Below, piece by piece: positions 1 to 12,547 of a stretch of DNA of 64,000 bases. The notes under the pieces are model-generated. The model made no database searches. It worked only from the letters and a program-made list of their open reading frames with translations, and was not told the DNA's origin. The stretch comes from Hermatobates lingyangjiaoensis (Eukaryota > Arthropoda > Insecta > Hemiptera > Hermatobatidae), in the NCBI GenBank assembly GCA_026182355.1, contig JAPFBL010001617.1, positions 2,601,501-2,665,500 on the forward strand, written 5' to 3'. How positions within the stretch are numbered: the stretch's first letter is position 1; each line of letters begins with the position of its first letter. Both the position numbers and the translations under genes were made by a program.

Positions 1-823
1 TTTAAACAAATTGAACAACAATTTTATTATATATTCGATTCTCAACAACTATAAGATACAAAGGTTGACAATTCCTATGTTATATCCGTAAAGGAAAAAA
101 ATCTAATAGAGAGTGTGCATATGGTAAAAAGAAATTAGTGGCAAAGGTGTAGAGAAGCAAAGTAAAAATAAATGCTTCCTTGGGTAAATGGTACATAACT
201 GGAACACATGTTGACTTCTAAGGTAGTGCCATCAGTTCATATGTGGTATTTACTCACTGTAGGATAAAAAGTTAATGAAATAGTCTCCACATATTCAAGT
301 TTAATAATCTAAACAACGTGTTTCGAACACGTAGTGTTCTTTTTCAGACATAAAACTAAAAAATATAATGACACCAGAGAGTTACCTATCTGTTATAAAA
401 TAAGGAAACAGAGATGTACATACCAAGCTTCGGAGTCTGTGGCACAACTAACTGGAAATAGGATGGAAGTGGAAGGTGGGGGTGGGGGTATGGAGCGCAC
501 ATCTGTTTCATATTGAAAAGTAGGTACATTTCTTTGTCATTTTTTTTCAAAGGTTAGGCAAAGGCCTTACCTTTGACATTCACCCTAAGACTAAGCACAG
601 AAAACATAACGAAAATATAACAGAAAACTATAACGAAATAAAAACGAAAAATTATAAAACTGAAGAGAAAATATAACTTTTTTTTCTTTGTTATATGAAT
701 AATTTAAGAAAAGATGTGTGGTTAGGGATTTGCTCATTGAGACAAACGGAAGAATTATGGCGCGATATACATACAAATAATATGTATATTATTTGACGAA
801 TACCTGATATTATATTTGTATAC
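1..823. other. EPG5 intron, left flank
   Basis: No further EPG5 exon could be recognised beyond the donor at 823/822, so this stretch is probably intron, with the next exon outside the window. It contains short low-complexity tracts and a G-rich run near 477-490. The open frame at 334-516 lacks splice or homology support. Confidence 0.5.
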
Positions 824-3800
824 CTGATAAATAAATTGATCTCTTTTCCTTATGGGGCTAACTATAACACTAATTGCTGCAATCATATGATTTAAAAATG
901 TCAAATCAGTGGGCGGGGGTTGCTGCGGTTCAAGCTGAATGTAGTTAACAGCCCATTTTCGAATCCCATTTGGACACCTGAAATAATTATGATTAATGCT
1001 GAATGGCACCTGAATTATTGAAAAAAAAAGAACTGTAGGATCAGCAAGCATGAAACATTTGTTAGTAGATAGAAAAAGATAAAAACCCACAATTAAATCT
1101 GCAACTACGTGGTACGATGTGTTACAGCATTGAACTGTATGGTGAAATGTAGTGTGGTATATCGTATCTGAAACTCTTCACTTAAAGAAGTGGGTTTGAT
1201 GTACAAGTATAACACACCAGGGAATGTGATGACTATAATAATTCGCAGAGAGGCTTACAATGATTTTGATCACAGCTAAAAATCATGTTAAAACAGAAAC
1301 CATATAGAAAAAATAAGATAACTAATAACAACACAATCATAAAGAAAGAAAAAGACATTCATAGATTGACTAAATATATTAGAAAGTACAAATATCTTTC
1401 GGTTTTTTACACCATACCAATATCCTGATGATGTCTAGAGACCAGACAAATATGTTTAGCAAGAAGACAGAAATCACAGAAATATTGGAAATATTCTTCA
1501 AAGTAATCAAATAAGAAGGACAATCTTCTCAAACGGAAGTACACCAATAAGAAGAGGCTTAGTGCACCATTTGTCCATGGACAAGTGGTACACTAAGCCT
1601 GATGAGGAATCCATTACAAACTCAGGAACATAGGTAATATTTGCCTATATTACCACGGGTAAATGCATTCTAATTATAAACAAAACGAACATGTTCTAAA
1701 AACGATTGTTTACATAAATGTTCCTACTAGTAATGAAGATAAATTAGCTATTAGAATTTATTACAAACACTCAAAAAAATAAAAATCTCATTCTTCAGAA
1801 TTCCCCTCATAACAATATCCAGGACCTTCAGAATAGACACCTTGTGTATCGGTACCATTGGAATAAAGGGATCTGTGGAGTCCTCCCCACACAATGTCCC
1901 TTTGACTCCTGAAATCCTTGTAAACGAACGTCAGTCTTGAGAACTGAAAGTGAAGTCCACAGACTCCAGATATAAGAATCCTTATATATTAAAGACTTAA
2001 ATTCCTCAATTAATGGCCAGACAAGCGATATGAACATAATCCTAAGTAGGAGAAATTTTGAAAGTAGTTACAAACTTACTAGGGATGCTACCTGATTAGT
2101 TTCTGAAAGGACCAATCATTTCGCCTGTACTAGAGCTGCTTCCTAATTGGTCAGTTGGAACTCTCTTCCCAGATGATCATAATGTTATTGCTTTTCCAAC
2201 ATCTTATCTTGTTGAATCGGGATTTAGTCGTGTTTCTCAACTGTTATCAAAAGCTCGCAACAGACTTGACATTGTGAAAAGAGGTGACCTTCGACTATCA
2301 TTAACATCGATGGAACCAGATATAAAGAAACTCGCCGAGCATCATCAACCACATGGATCTCAATGAATAAAAATGTCTATTTTTTTTTTTTTTTTTTTTT
2401 AATTACACATTCCACTTTAACTGTTCATCAAAACTTTTAACCAGTGTGCATAAATGCTGCAGTGAATTCAATTGCCTGAAGAGCTCTGATCTCCATCGGC
2501 TTGACCATGGAAGAAACATTGTAATATTATAATACAAGATATTGGTAAAGAATTATTATCACTCTAATTTAGATTATTATTATTATTACTAATTATCATT
2601 ATTATCATAATTATTATAGTTGTTGTAGAATACTTTAATTGCATTAAATTAGTTTTCATTCAAAAATAAAGCTTAATTATATAATATTTCTTTGATTATT
2701 AAAACCTCAAAATTTATATTAGTGAAAATAGAAGATTGTCTTATGACCAATAGTTAGGAAGGGGTCCACTAACATAAAAAGAAGGGAAAAGGAGTCCATG
2801 AGTAAAAAAAGGTTGAGAATCACTGCACTAGTGTAACCACTACCACCCTATCAAGGAGGCTCACAATGCATCCGAAATCCTAAGCTCCCAAGAAGCACAT
2901 GACGCAAATGCATAAGACGAAATTAACTACACAGAAATCATTGTAGCAGGTACCAAAAAAATAAAAAAAGAAAAGAGATGATAACAGATTTAAAATTATT
3001 GAAGCTGCGCGCATACAAAAAATGAAACCAATACAATAAACAATAAGAAAATAGTCATACAATTTTGAAGTTATTTGTTATCAACACAATACCAAGCAAA
3101 GCTGGCTAGAATAACTCCTGGACTAAATCCCAAACGTTAGTTTACTTTTATTCCGTTTTAAACTATTATTTACCTTCATTATTTATCTTTTTATTTCAAT
3201 TTCAGTTTCTTATTTTTTATCTTTTATTTTTTTTTCTTTTATTTGACTTAATTTTATTATTTACTCTATTTATATTATTTAATTCTTAGTTACTTTATTT
3301 TTTGTCGCTTCTTCTTCTTGGGTATGTTGATAGAACATTCACCGGAACTACAACAAAGGGATTCTTCAGGCTGGTTTCGCTCCTCAAATAAATCACATCT
3401 AATTTCCTGATGACGATCTATATGGGTTTTTGCATTGCTTAAGTGTAAATCAGAGAAGTGTAATAACAATCACAGAAAAACACAAATACACTCTACGATG
3501 TTTCGCCCGTCATCATCAGGAGGTGAAGTGGCTACTTGAAAGTTAAGCCATGACTAAGTCTAATCTCAGAAGTATTCCGTCTATACTACCACGTTACGGA
3601 GGAAGGGTAGAAAAAGAAAAAGTAAACAATAATAACAAAATAACAAAGTAGAACAAAAGTAAAATAAAATATAAATATAGATTTTCGACCACTCTATTAA
3701 AATTCAAAGCTGTGTTTCTTGAGGATTTTTGGTCTAAAAAAATAACATTCCAACATTCCTGTTTATAAGCCAGCGTTCCGCCAAAAGTTGTTTGGCATTT

Positions 3801-6800
3801 TCAAGGCTAAAAACAATTTTATTGACGACATAAGTAGTGAAAACAAATACATCCTCGGAATATCAACCAACAGAAAACAAAAAAAACAATAAACCAAACC
3901 ATAAACACCACATAAAGTAAATGAAAACCACAAAACATAGCCAGTGTTTTTGTTTTTCAATAGAAAACATGTGGTTTAAACATAATTACTTCTTATCAAT
4001 AATTAAGGACAAAAAAAATTTTAAACAGATAAGTAACACTGCAAAATAATTCTGTGAGGATACCTCCAATAGAGCATTCAAGGAACAAACAGACAACAAA
4101 AACACAGCCAGCAAGAAAATTAATTTTCTTGCTATGCTTCATTGTTTTCTTTTACCTCATGTGGTGTTTATGATTTGGTTTATTGTGTTTTTTGTTTTCT
4201 GTTAGCTGATATTTCATGGATGTATTTGATTTCACTACTTATGTTGTCAATAAATTGTTTTTAGCCTTGAAATTGCTGACAATTTTTGACGAAACATAGG
4301 CTATGAACAAGAGTGTTATTTCTTCAAACCAAAAATCCTCAAGAAACCCATCTTTGAACTTAAAATAAAATATATTGATACACAATAAAAAAATAAATAA
4401 CACACGAACAAGTAAATAAATAAAATAATAAAAATATTTTTAAAATAAATTGCAAATAAAAAATTGTAATTACTAAGAATTAACGATTTTGTTTAAGTAT
4501 TGGTGAAGAGTTACCTACGAGAAGATAAATATATATTTCCTCTGAAGCCTTCAAACTAACATTACAGTAAGAATGAGGCATCTGCTTAAGAATTTACACA
4601 TGGAAACAGTCACTAAAATGGAGTCCATGAGAATTTGTATGAATGACAATGAGTAGGCCGGCCACCGCTGCGCTTACCATTAGAAAACATGTGATTATTC
4701 ATTCGGAAGCTAAGCTTTATGGAAGCCAAGCTCTCATAGACCATCACATTTTTTACAATCCAAAGGATAAACACAGCTACAGAAAGTATAGGAGGTATTC
4801 CTCAAGAATAGAATAGAAAAAATAAAGTAGCTGCGATTGTTAAGGAAAGAAGTGAAGGAAGGAACAGGATGATGATAGGGCAAGTTAAATTGCCACGAAG
4901 TCCACATTGGACCACTGTGGTACGAACGTTGAGTTCAAGCTGGTTGATATGAAAAAAGTACTTTTTTAGGAGTCTATGAATATATTCAAATTATTTATAT
5001 AGTTACTTATAAATAACTTAATTATATATAATTCAAGTTATTTACATAGTTATCATTCTTAAGAGACTGGAGACATTTAATAAACATCCGCTTATACTGA
5101 AGTTGAATAGAGACATTTTTGAGAATTGGACAGATACATTCCTACGCTCCATAAAGCTACACAACTCTTTTCAATCTTCCGTAGAAGATACAAGAAGAGT
5201 TAGTATGCGTCGCATGGTCGCATTAAACTTAAGTTAGATGAAATGAAGAAACAAGGAAGTTAAAGTAATCACTTATCCAACAAATCCAGCTATAATTATT
5301 AAAAAAAAATGCTGATTTGAGAGTGTGTTCAGACATAATACTACTAAATAAATCAGTAGTGAGGAAGTATTTCATTATTCTTACATTGGAGGATATTACC
5401 AATAAGTTTTAAGGAAGAACTATGTTTACTGCGTTGAACATAAAAGATAGATATTTCAATATTGAATTCGACGATGATTCAGTTGATCTTTGAATTTTGC
5501 TCCAATTTGTGGAAGATAAAGGTTAAATAATGGAGTTTGGGTTGAAGTCTGAACCAGAATTTTTTCAAAACTAGTTATCTTGGCTGTTCTGTTATATTCC
5601 CGGAGTCTGCGTGAACTAAGATGATATAGTAGTATCGGGAATGACAAAAAGAACTTCATAAAGAGGGGTTCATACAAGTATTTTGAAACAGAAAGAAAAT
5701 TAGTGTAAATTTAATAGTTATAAAATCCAATAAAAACAGGAATCTGTTAAATACCTAAGGGAGGAAGTTCATTTCAAACCCTTAAAGATGATAAATTTTG
5801 TAATCATCTTTACCTATGGAGCACGGGCCTCCGTGCTGGCATACTTGGATCGGAAAAAGTAACAACAGCTAAATGGAGAAACTTTGAATAGAATATTAGA
5901 ATTATATTTGCTTATGGATCGTTAACTTCATCTGAGCAAAAGTAAGTACGTAATAATCGAGAAAAACTTTTTGCCCAACATTTAAAATTCCATCAATTTT
6001 TGTGTGAAAATAAGGTTGTAGTAAAAACTGATTATAGACCTCTGGTCAGTATTTTTAACACAGATTTAAAATCACCATGACCTTCCTTAAAAGGTTCAAT
6101 TAAGAAATTCAACATATTGCAACAGGTTTAATTCAGTCTAAAAAGTTCATTCCAACAGGACTTCAATTTACAAACAAAATAATTTATATACACGTGAAAT
6201 ATTTAAAAATGTATGTAGAATTTCTAACTGGACATTTATCTTTATTATCTTCTCAAATACCACTTATGCAACCTGAAATTAATATCAGACTTAGAATGCA
6301 GATTCTGTCTGGAAGAGGAAGACACCTCTGCACACATCTTGTGTGAGTGTCATACAATCGTCCGTCAAAGTTAAAGATTTTTAGAAAATCATACCTAAAA
6401 CCAACAGACGTGAAAATTATTTCTACAAAGATAGCTATTAAGTTTATTGAACAGCTTAACAGTCAAAGTTTTTATAATAGCGACAAAAGGTTCCAAAACA
6501 AAACGATTTGTCCACAGAGTCCGTAAGGACACTGACCCTCACACCAATAATAACAATCACTAAGTAGAAGCCCTAAGTAGGATCAATCTAACTCATAAAA
6601 CATGGAAAAAAATAGGAAAATGAGGGTTATATTAAAAAATACAGGTGACAACCTTGTACTTTTTAAGTATAGAATCACGCATTCAAAACATCTGTCATAC
6701 TTAATCCCAGTTGCTAATGAATAGAATTTGTTACACTAGACTGCCGGCAACATCTGATAATTTAATATCCCATGTCAATCTGGATATTTCAAACTAAGTA

Positions 6801-9800
6801 GACTGAAACAGACAATTGCTAAGAGATACTACGATTAAAGTACTAGGGTGCTCAAGGAATTAAATCCTGGAAATTTCAAAGAAACTGAATACTCAAACGC
6901 CAACCTTTTAAATTTATGTTAGATAGTCAACAAGTACACATACCGCCCATGTTTCAGATAATCTCGTTTTGTGTTCATTTTATATTTAAGTAAGCGTGTA
7001 AGATGTCTGATGAAGTTTTGAAAAAATAAAAATGTCCTTTGTATGAAAAAAATTAAAAAATATGAAATCATTTTTCATGTTTTGATAAAGCAATTAAGTT
7101 CTAAATATACCTGAAAACTACAATTCATCAAAACTTAATTATGGACTTCTTAATCTAAATAATAAGGAGCCAAAAGCACATTTATATATTTCATCAAGAT
7201 AATATCTCTTATTTAATAAGGGATAATATACCTCAAAACGTGATTAAGGAGAAACATATGTCCTTGCCAATCAGAAACTCTAAGTAGAACAGCAACAAGG
7301 TTGGTCAGCCAACTTCGTAATTCATTCATTAATTCCAAATCTTTTAATGGTTTACGTTGAAAGGAAAACAAGACTGATAAAGCGGAAAAAAGATCATTTA
7401 ATTTATTCTGCTTATCATTCCTCAAATAAGATGAAGAATTCGGTAGATGATGTGAAAAAGGTGCAGTAACAGTGAACAAGTAATTCTCAATCTGAAAACA
7501 AATCCGTAATAGATTATTTATACAAAGAAGTATGGAAATTACCCAATGCACAATTAAAATTGTCTACAAAGTTAATACAGCCAATTTTCAATAATGAACT
7601 ACTAATTTATCTACTGCAGTTTATTCAATAATAAACAGAAAGATATTTAGATAGTCCGGTTACATAACACAAAAATGATATTAAAATTAAAAAACCTATT
7701 TGTGCATTGGCTTACCATGCCATCAGTAGTAGACACAATTACAAAAGTGATAAAGTAAAAATACTAGATTGTGAACCAAACAAAGTAAAACGTCTAATAA
7801 GTAAATGCTTCACATTTCAAAGTCTGTAAACTCGTATTATAAAAAAACAAACATTGCCAGTCTTCGCACATCATATTTTAGTCTTATTATTCTGAATTTC
7901 TTGTCTTTTCCGTTTAAGTCTAGTCGAATGTGAATTTGGTACCTAACGCATATATTTCTTACAACATTATGAAACATAATTATGTATTACGCACATAATG
8001 AGGCCTCCCTCCTGTCGTCAATTTGTACCGTTATTTTATATATATTTTTTTGTTTAATTATTGTTTTTGTTTATTTATTTATAATTATTATTTCCGATTA
8101 TTTATTTATTTTTAATAGCTTTTACCTCCAGTTATTTATATTATTATTTTTATTAATAAAAACTTTTTCTTCTTCTTGGAGTTTGGTCAGGGTTAATATA
8201 CTGAATCACCTTTTCGCCAACGTTTCGTCTTTATGTTAAGACATTCTCAGGGCTATAAACTAACAAAAAACAATGGACATTTGTCATATTTACTTTACAA
8301 TCATCATAACATATTCAAAAAACTTACTTAGTCAAGGCTAGCTTCTAATTCCGAACCAACAAAACCGTTATTTGTCATTGCATGTGCTGCTACCCAGCGA
8401 CATTTATTGAAAACCCCTTTTCATATTACAATTAATCCATGACAATATAAACTAAGATAACATTGCAACATTAACTATTTAAATGGAACTATAAGACCTA
8501 CTTAAATTATCAGTATCGGTTTTTTTATTGCAAGTATTGTTAGTATTTTTTATATGGATCATTTCTTTTATTGTATGAAGTTTCATAATCAAAATGGATG
8601 GATTTTCAAACTGAAACGTGAAAATCCATCCATTTTAGATTATAAAACTTCATACAATAAAAGATTGATAAAAGAAAAACTTAAGTCATAATATGAAAAA
8701 AAATATAAATGCAAAAACGACTGGTAAAACTGAATATTAGTACCTGTTACAGTAAGGACGACTGAATCCAAGATTATAAAATTTGAAAAAAAAAAATAAA
8801 TCAAATATCAAATTATTCACCTGAAGTTTTGACGTTTCACAAATAAAACTGGAAAGAATATGGTCATCCCAAGTCAACTGACGAAGGTCAGCTAATTTTG
8901 ATGCAAGATTGCTAAAAGCATTTCGATTAAAAGTCCCAACTTGATATTCATACGTGGCTGTAACTGGATTTCCATCCTAAAGTAAAAACACACTTAAACA
9001 ATTGCGTACAATATTGCATTTTTTATTGCAAAACGAAGAAGGTAGATTTAAATAAGGAATAGTTCCTGTTCACCTTAAAGGAAACTGTTCTAAATTTCTG
9101 TTATTTTTATAAGATATCATGTTGTTCTAAATATCAACTGTTTCTTATTGTTGTAAAACTATTACCTAGATTTAAATTATATGTTACTTATACGATATTG
9201 TACTTCGGTTTATGCTTTTTCTGACTTTGCTATCATTATTTCCCAGTAATATTTGTTATATTTATTTCTTTAACGCTATGAAAGGTCAAAATAATATGTG
9301 GGATCAGTGTGTGAAATAAGTTACTAGGTATAGCTGATAAATTACACTTCCTAGCTGTTATCGCAAACTTATCAAGGAAATAAAACTTAATATACTATGA
9401 ATATATGACTATACATGGCATATAATACAATCTAAATATGCAATAAAAAAAAATCCAATAAAACAAATTCTAATGACAACATTTAGAAATGTGTTTCCCG
9501 AAATATACACCTACAATTATATAAATGACGTTAACAAATAATTTCTTTTTTTCTTTCTAACTTTGATAGGGATAACTTTAATATTTAAAACTAACAACAT
9601 TTTAAGAAAAAAAGAAAACAAGTAACAAAGGTAAAATTTAAGTACTTGCAAATTATAAGCGTAATGTGTGTATTGACTTATTCAGATATCTCATAATCGG
9701 ATAAGATTTATGATTGATCAAATACCCAAAGAGTGCATGAGAAAGAAACCACACATATTAATGAAGTAAATTGATACTGAGAGTAAAAACTGTTAAGTTT

Positions 9801-12060
9801 TATCAAAACCCGGGAAATTCTAGTTCCAAAGAATCGGTAAGGTTTTCATAAAATTTCTAAAAACGGAAAATACACAATTCTTTTATAAATGCAAGGTAAT
9901 TAGGTAAGAAAAGTATGTTTTACCTGGCATTCGCCCATTTCAGTAGCGGTTAAAGTTTCTAAAGTCCATAAGTAACATTGGATGTTATCGCAATCCTCTA
10001 AAGTTATATCAATTTCATTGTCTAAACGGAACTTTGTTTCTCTTGTTTTCATATATGTAGAAATTAATAAATTAAGAGGATGATTCAACCTTTTACCACA
10101 ACCTCTGAGTTCTAAATCAAGGAAGTTTTCAATAAACTCTGGTACTAGCTCTAGCTCTTCATTGTGATAAATAGAACGTGAATCTGCTTCTGAAATTGGA
10201 ATCACGTCACAGAGTTCATTCGCATGAACAGCAAGTACTTTGAAAATGTCTCTTTCTTCCATCACCTCTGGAATCTTGTTTTGAGATAAGTTCTGTTCAC
10301 ATTCATGGTTACTTCCAAGATGTTGAAACTCAATTTGAGATTCACAATTATAATAGTTTGGCAACTCCGGAGCACTAACCGTAAAACTTGTTTGGTTATT
10401 CTCATTGGTATCAGACAATAATTCAAGTTTATAATCTTGCTGCACTGATTCATTATCCTGGTCTGCATTACCAGGAAGCGCAACAAACTCATCATCAAGA
10501 AGTAAGTTCAGTCGATCGTTGTACTTCTCATCTGATGCTGTAATAACTGTTTTACCAGATTCAGAAGGAGGAACTTCAGGAGTCACTGGAGATGAGCTGA
10601 CTGAGAGTGAATTAAAGAATGGGCTAAGGTCACAAAAAGATTGAGGACTTCCACAGCGTTCATCCACCAAATGTTTAGGCCTAGCATTAAAATTACCCAG
10701 AAGTTCTTGTTCTTCTTCTATGGATGCTTTTCCACAACTCATTCTAGTGTTCTTACATCTAATCATGTCATCATGAACACTATCAGATGGACAATCCACA
10801 TCGAAGCTATTTAACAAGGTCCTCTCTTCGGACTCGTTTGACATATTTTTGAGCCGTTTCTTTCTAACCTTGAAAACACATAAAACATTAATTAAAAAGC
10901 TTACTCTTTTGAAGCCCCTATATCATGCAAATTATAATAAAAATATAAGAAAATATATGTGATCATGTATAATACTCTTCAAAATGTTAACAGAAATTTA
11001 ATTCTTACTGTTCCAAACAGGACCAGAATTTGAGACTGATATAATAAGTCTCGATAAAGTTTTTATTTCTGTTTTAAATATTATTGTCTTAAAAGTCAAA
11101 TTATATGGATGTATGAATTGAAACTTTTTTAGCACGACTTACTGAATTACTTTCATACGAAAATCAAATTGAATTATAGTAGTGTTAAATTAAAGGTTAA
11201 GGAAAGTTAACAAAAAAAAAAAAGCTATTTTCATTGTTTTGTGAAAGAATTTAAGGCTTTAGACTTAATCAACTGAGGAAGAGAAATACTTCTGCCACTA
11301 CACTACTCTCAACAGTTCAATTAACAGTATGAATAAATCGTGAAACTCATTCAACAATTCAGATTTTTCCTAATTGGAAAAATGTTATTTCATACTGTGA
11401 GGATGTTTCCATTAAAAAAGATGATTTTTCATAGCAAAATGAAGTTAACTGAAAATGTGACTACAGAAATTTGTGTGAATAGCACTATACAAAGAATATG
11501 TACCCCTAAAAGTACCAGTACTAATAATAGCTTTCTATAGATTGATCAGACTCAAAAATGAAATGAATTGATGTCAATCTATGTATACAAAATTTACACA
11601 TATTATCTTATGAAACATTCCATTAATGATTTGTAAAAAATAAATTAGATATAGTTCAAAAGAACTTGCAGATATCTCATATACCAGTTACAGTTAAGGA
11701 CGTTTATAGCATATAAAAATCAAATGTGATTGTTCATAAAATTACTAGCCATTCATCAAAATACCCTTCAGTAATACAGAAAATGGAACATTACTACATC
11801 GAAAAAAATTAACATTTTTTACAAATACACCTACAATATGATATCATAGTTTGGTTTTCATTAAAATACTGAATGTTAATTGAGTTTAACACACTAAGAA
11901 TATATAGTAAAGGATTTTTCAATACATTTTGAAACATTTAATTAATACATTGAGTGGGAACAATATATACCAGCTGATATAGTCAATGCCAAGACGCTCT
12001 GACGCATATTAAAAAAAACTTTAAACTTACCTTGGGTTTGGTTTTTCGTGTCACTTCCAT
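824..12060 (-). CDS. EPG5: EPG5 (ectopic P granules 5 homolog), 5' five coding exons, partial
   Basis: EPG5 is a large metazoan tether (about 2,580 residues in human) that drives autophagosome fusion with late endosomes/lysosomes. Only its first 515 residues are here; the gene leaves the window on the left. Exons on the minus strand are 12060-12031 (start ATG; MEVTRKTKPK), 10868-9924, 8976-8821, 7491-7232 and 977-824, all with AG/GT borders and consistent phases (0,0,0,2). The N-terminus is basic, followed by about 210 residues of low-conservation acidic/serine-rich sequence. Recognition rests on the later exons: ELVPEFIENFLDLEL (exon 2), LASKLADLRQLTWDDHILSSF (exon 3), DWQGHMFLLNHVLR (exon 4) running across the splice into CPNGIRKWAVNYIQLEP (exon 5), matching the vertebrate HLFLNHILRCPAGVxKWAVPFIQIK block as I remember it. 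A second possible exon-5 donor lies about 20 bases downstream. Introns are long and full of transposon relics, but all five exons are open. Confidence 0.9.
1555..1600. repeat. 46-bp near-perfect hairpin
   Basis: The two arms AGGCTTAGTGCACCATTTGT and ACAAGTGGTACACTAAGCCT are inverted copies with two mismatches, meeting at CCATGG. There is almost no loop. Probably a remnant of a foldback element; function unknown. Confidence 0.6.
2085..2826 (+). mobile_element. hAT transposon relic (transposase C-terminus and 3' terminal repeat)
   Basis: The frame ending at the TGA at 2364-2366 reads YLVESGFSRVSQLLSKARNR followed by LDIVKRGDLRLSL, the C-terminal dimerisation region of ZBED5/SCAND3-like hAT transposases. 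The N-terminal and catalytic parts are gone. A poly-T tract of about 20 bases follows near 2381. At 2805-2826 the sequence AAAAGGTTGAGAATCACTG is the mirror of typical hAT ends (CAGTG-TTCTCAACC), giving a plausible right terminus. No 8-bp target duplication was found because the left end is missing. Dead copy inside an EPG5 intron. Confidence 0.75.
3491..3522 (-). ncRNA. hammerhead-like motif, poor stem II
   Basis: On the minus strand, CTGATGA (3519-3513) and GAAA are both present with canonical order. Stem I pairs CUC with GAG, and stem III is AC(AUC)GU followed by a cleavage-type UA. The segment between the two core boxes (TGACGGGC) does not form a convincing stem II. It sits in a repeat resembling PLE-associated termini. 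Probably a decayed or minimal hammerhead. Confidence 0.35.
3767..3808 (-). ncRNA. degenerate hammerhead ribozyme, family D copy 1
   Basis: Minus strand: stem I AGCC/GGCU, stem II GCCAAA-CAAC-UUUUGGC, then GGAAC where GAAAC is expected, and a stem III/cleavage segment GCU. The first core box reads CUUGAAAA instead of CUGANGA, so it has an extra base and a lost G8. Architecture conserved, catalysis unlikely. Confidence 0.45.
4262..4303 (+). ncRNA. degenerate hammerhead ribozyme, family D copy 2
   Basis: Stem I is UAGCC paired with GGCUA (5 bp), the GAAAC box is intact, and ACAU followed by A matches the palindromic stem III plus H17 pattern. The first core box is UUGAAAU rather than CUGANGA and stem II is weak. 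It is the inverted partner of the copy at 3767-3808. Confidence 0.4.
5790..6085 (+). mobile_element. Gypsy-type LTR retrotransposon RNase H relic
   Basis: Broken frames encode SLTSSEQK, then KFHQFLCENKVVVKTDYRPL and VSIFNTDLKSP, matching the gypsy RNase H pattern (SRSLTSSEQNY...HQFVYGR...TDHKPLVSIF). Frameshifts and stops separate the blocks, and no LTRs were seen. A dead fragment in EPG5 intron 4. Confidence 0.7.
6230..6560 (+). mobile_element. non-LTR retrotransposon C-terminal relic (R1/I-like)
   Basis: A frame around 6290-6365 reads RFCLEEEDTSAHILCECHTI, the Cys/His motif that follows the RNase H domain in R1/I-type elements (C-x2-C...H-x3-C). Stops and frameshifts surround it. It abuts the gypsy relic, suggesting one insertion next to another. 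Confidence 0.65.
8165..8380 (-). repeat. PLE-associated terminal repeat, family B single arm
   Basis: Shares blocks with the foldback at 21861-22112: TTGGTCAGGGTTAA, CACCTTTTCG-CAACGTTTCG, CTCAGGGCTATA, then CTAGCTTCTAAT-CCGAACC. It lies in EPG5 intron 3 and contains a mutated hammerhead. Confidence 0.65.
8216..8253 (-). ncRNA. hammerhead ribozyme family B copy 1, G8 mutated
   Basis: Minus strand: stem I GCC/GGC, first box CUGAGAA, stem II GUCUU-AACAUA-AAGAC, GAAA, stem III ACGU and cleavage-type U. Compared with CUGANGA the G8 position is A. G8 is part of the catalytic core, so this copy should be inactive despite good stems. Confidence 0.6.
8571..8666. repeat. foldback hairpin with ~38-bp arms
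   Basis: ATTGTATGAAGTTTCATAAT plus CAAAATGGATGGATTTTCA on the left is mirrored by TGAAAATCCATCCATTTT and ATTATAAAACTTCATACAAT on the right, around a ~20-bp loop. Likely a small inverted-repeat element; no coding potential. In EPG5 intron 3. Confidence 0.7.
10869..12030. other. EPG5 intron 1
   Basis: A 1.16-kb intron between the ten-codon first coding exon and exon 2. Donor is CAAG/GTAAGT-like and acceptor TTTTCAAG. AT-rich with no other supported feature; the 66-codon plus frame at 11340 has no homology I can recognise. Confidence 0.7.
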
Positions 12061-12547
12061 TATTTAAAATTAAATTCTTGATCAAAACACTACAACGTTT
12101 CTTTCCCTTATCAATTGTTGCTAGCAACACAAACGAGAGGTTTCAATCAGGTACAACACTTGTCTTTTATCATTGCAGAAAGTCCAGAGTTGTTTCCCTA
12201 ACAATAATTTGAAAAATGACCTTACAGGATATCCTAAATTCTGTTTAATCATTAAATGAGCGAACTGTCTTTTTAAACTAATGATTTAAATAAAACGAAC
12301 TTACTTTTAACGAAAATATGCCACTTTAAAAAATGTCAAGCATAACCATATCATAGTTCTATAACTTTTTAATTTGTAAAACATATTAATAACGATGGTA
12401 AATTTGTTTCTAGCTATAATAAACCTTAGTTTTTTACCGTTTAACTTCTGGTTTTTTGTCTCCAATGAATCATTTAAATTATGAAACGCAATTTATTTAT
12501 TTATTTGATTATTGCATAAAGCAGTTTTTAAAAATCATTTTCATAAT
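12061..12547. other. EPG5 upstream region
   Basis: Sequence immediately 5' of the EPG5 start codon on the minus strand, presumably 5' UTR and promoter. No clear TATA box or other element could be assigned. Confidence 0.4.

Larger units (their letters stand above)
3713..4350. repeat. long imperfect inverted repeat carrying two degenerate hammerheads
   Basis: Arms of roughly 220 bp (about 3713-3935 and 4125-4350) are inverted copies; for example GAGGATTTTTGGTCT on the left mirrors AACCAAAAATCCTC on the right, and the CATAAACACCACAT block mirrors ATGTGGTGTTTATG. The spacer is about 190 bp. Each arm holds a degenerate hammerhead, as in the other foldback copies in this window. No coding sequence. 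Confidence 0.75.
978..7231. other. EPG5 intron 4, transposon-rich
   Basis: A 6.25-kb intron between exons 5 and 4. It contains a perfect-looking hairpin (1555-1600), a hAT relic, a hammerhead-like motif, a long inverted repeat with two degenerate hammerheads, and gypsy and non-LTR fragments, each listed separately. The rest is AT-rich with no supported feature. Confidence 0.7.

Noticed and set aside
334..516. 60-codon plus-strand frame next to the left edge
   Set aside because: Low-complexity end (Gly run), no splice sites or recognisable homology; lies opposite an EPG5 intron.
1423..1455. CTGATGA followed by TGTCT...AGAC, hammerhead-like
   Set aside because: Stem II would pair, but the second box is AAAT rather than GAAA and neither stem I nor stem III forms.
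7982..8239. 85-codon hydrophobic frame that looks like membrane segments
   Set aside because: Built from T-rich sequence (Phe/Leu/Ile runs), no start context or conservation, and it overlaps the hammerhead-bearing repeat.
10262..10498. 78-codon frame inside EPG5 exon 2
   Set aside because: Same-strand shadow in another frame of a long exon with clear splice borders.
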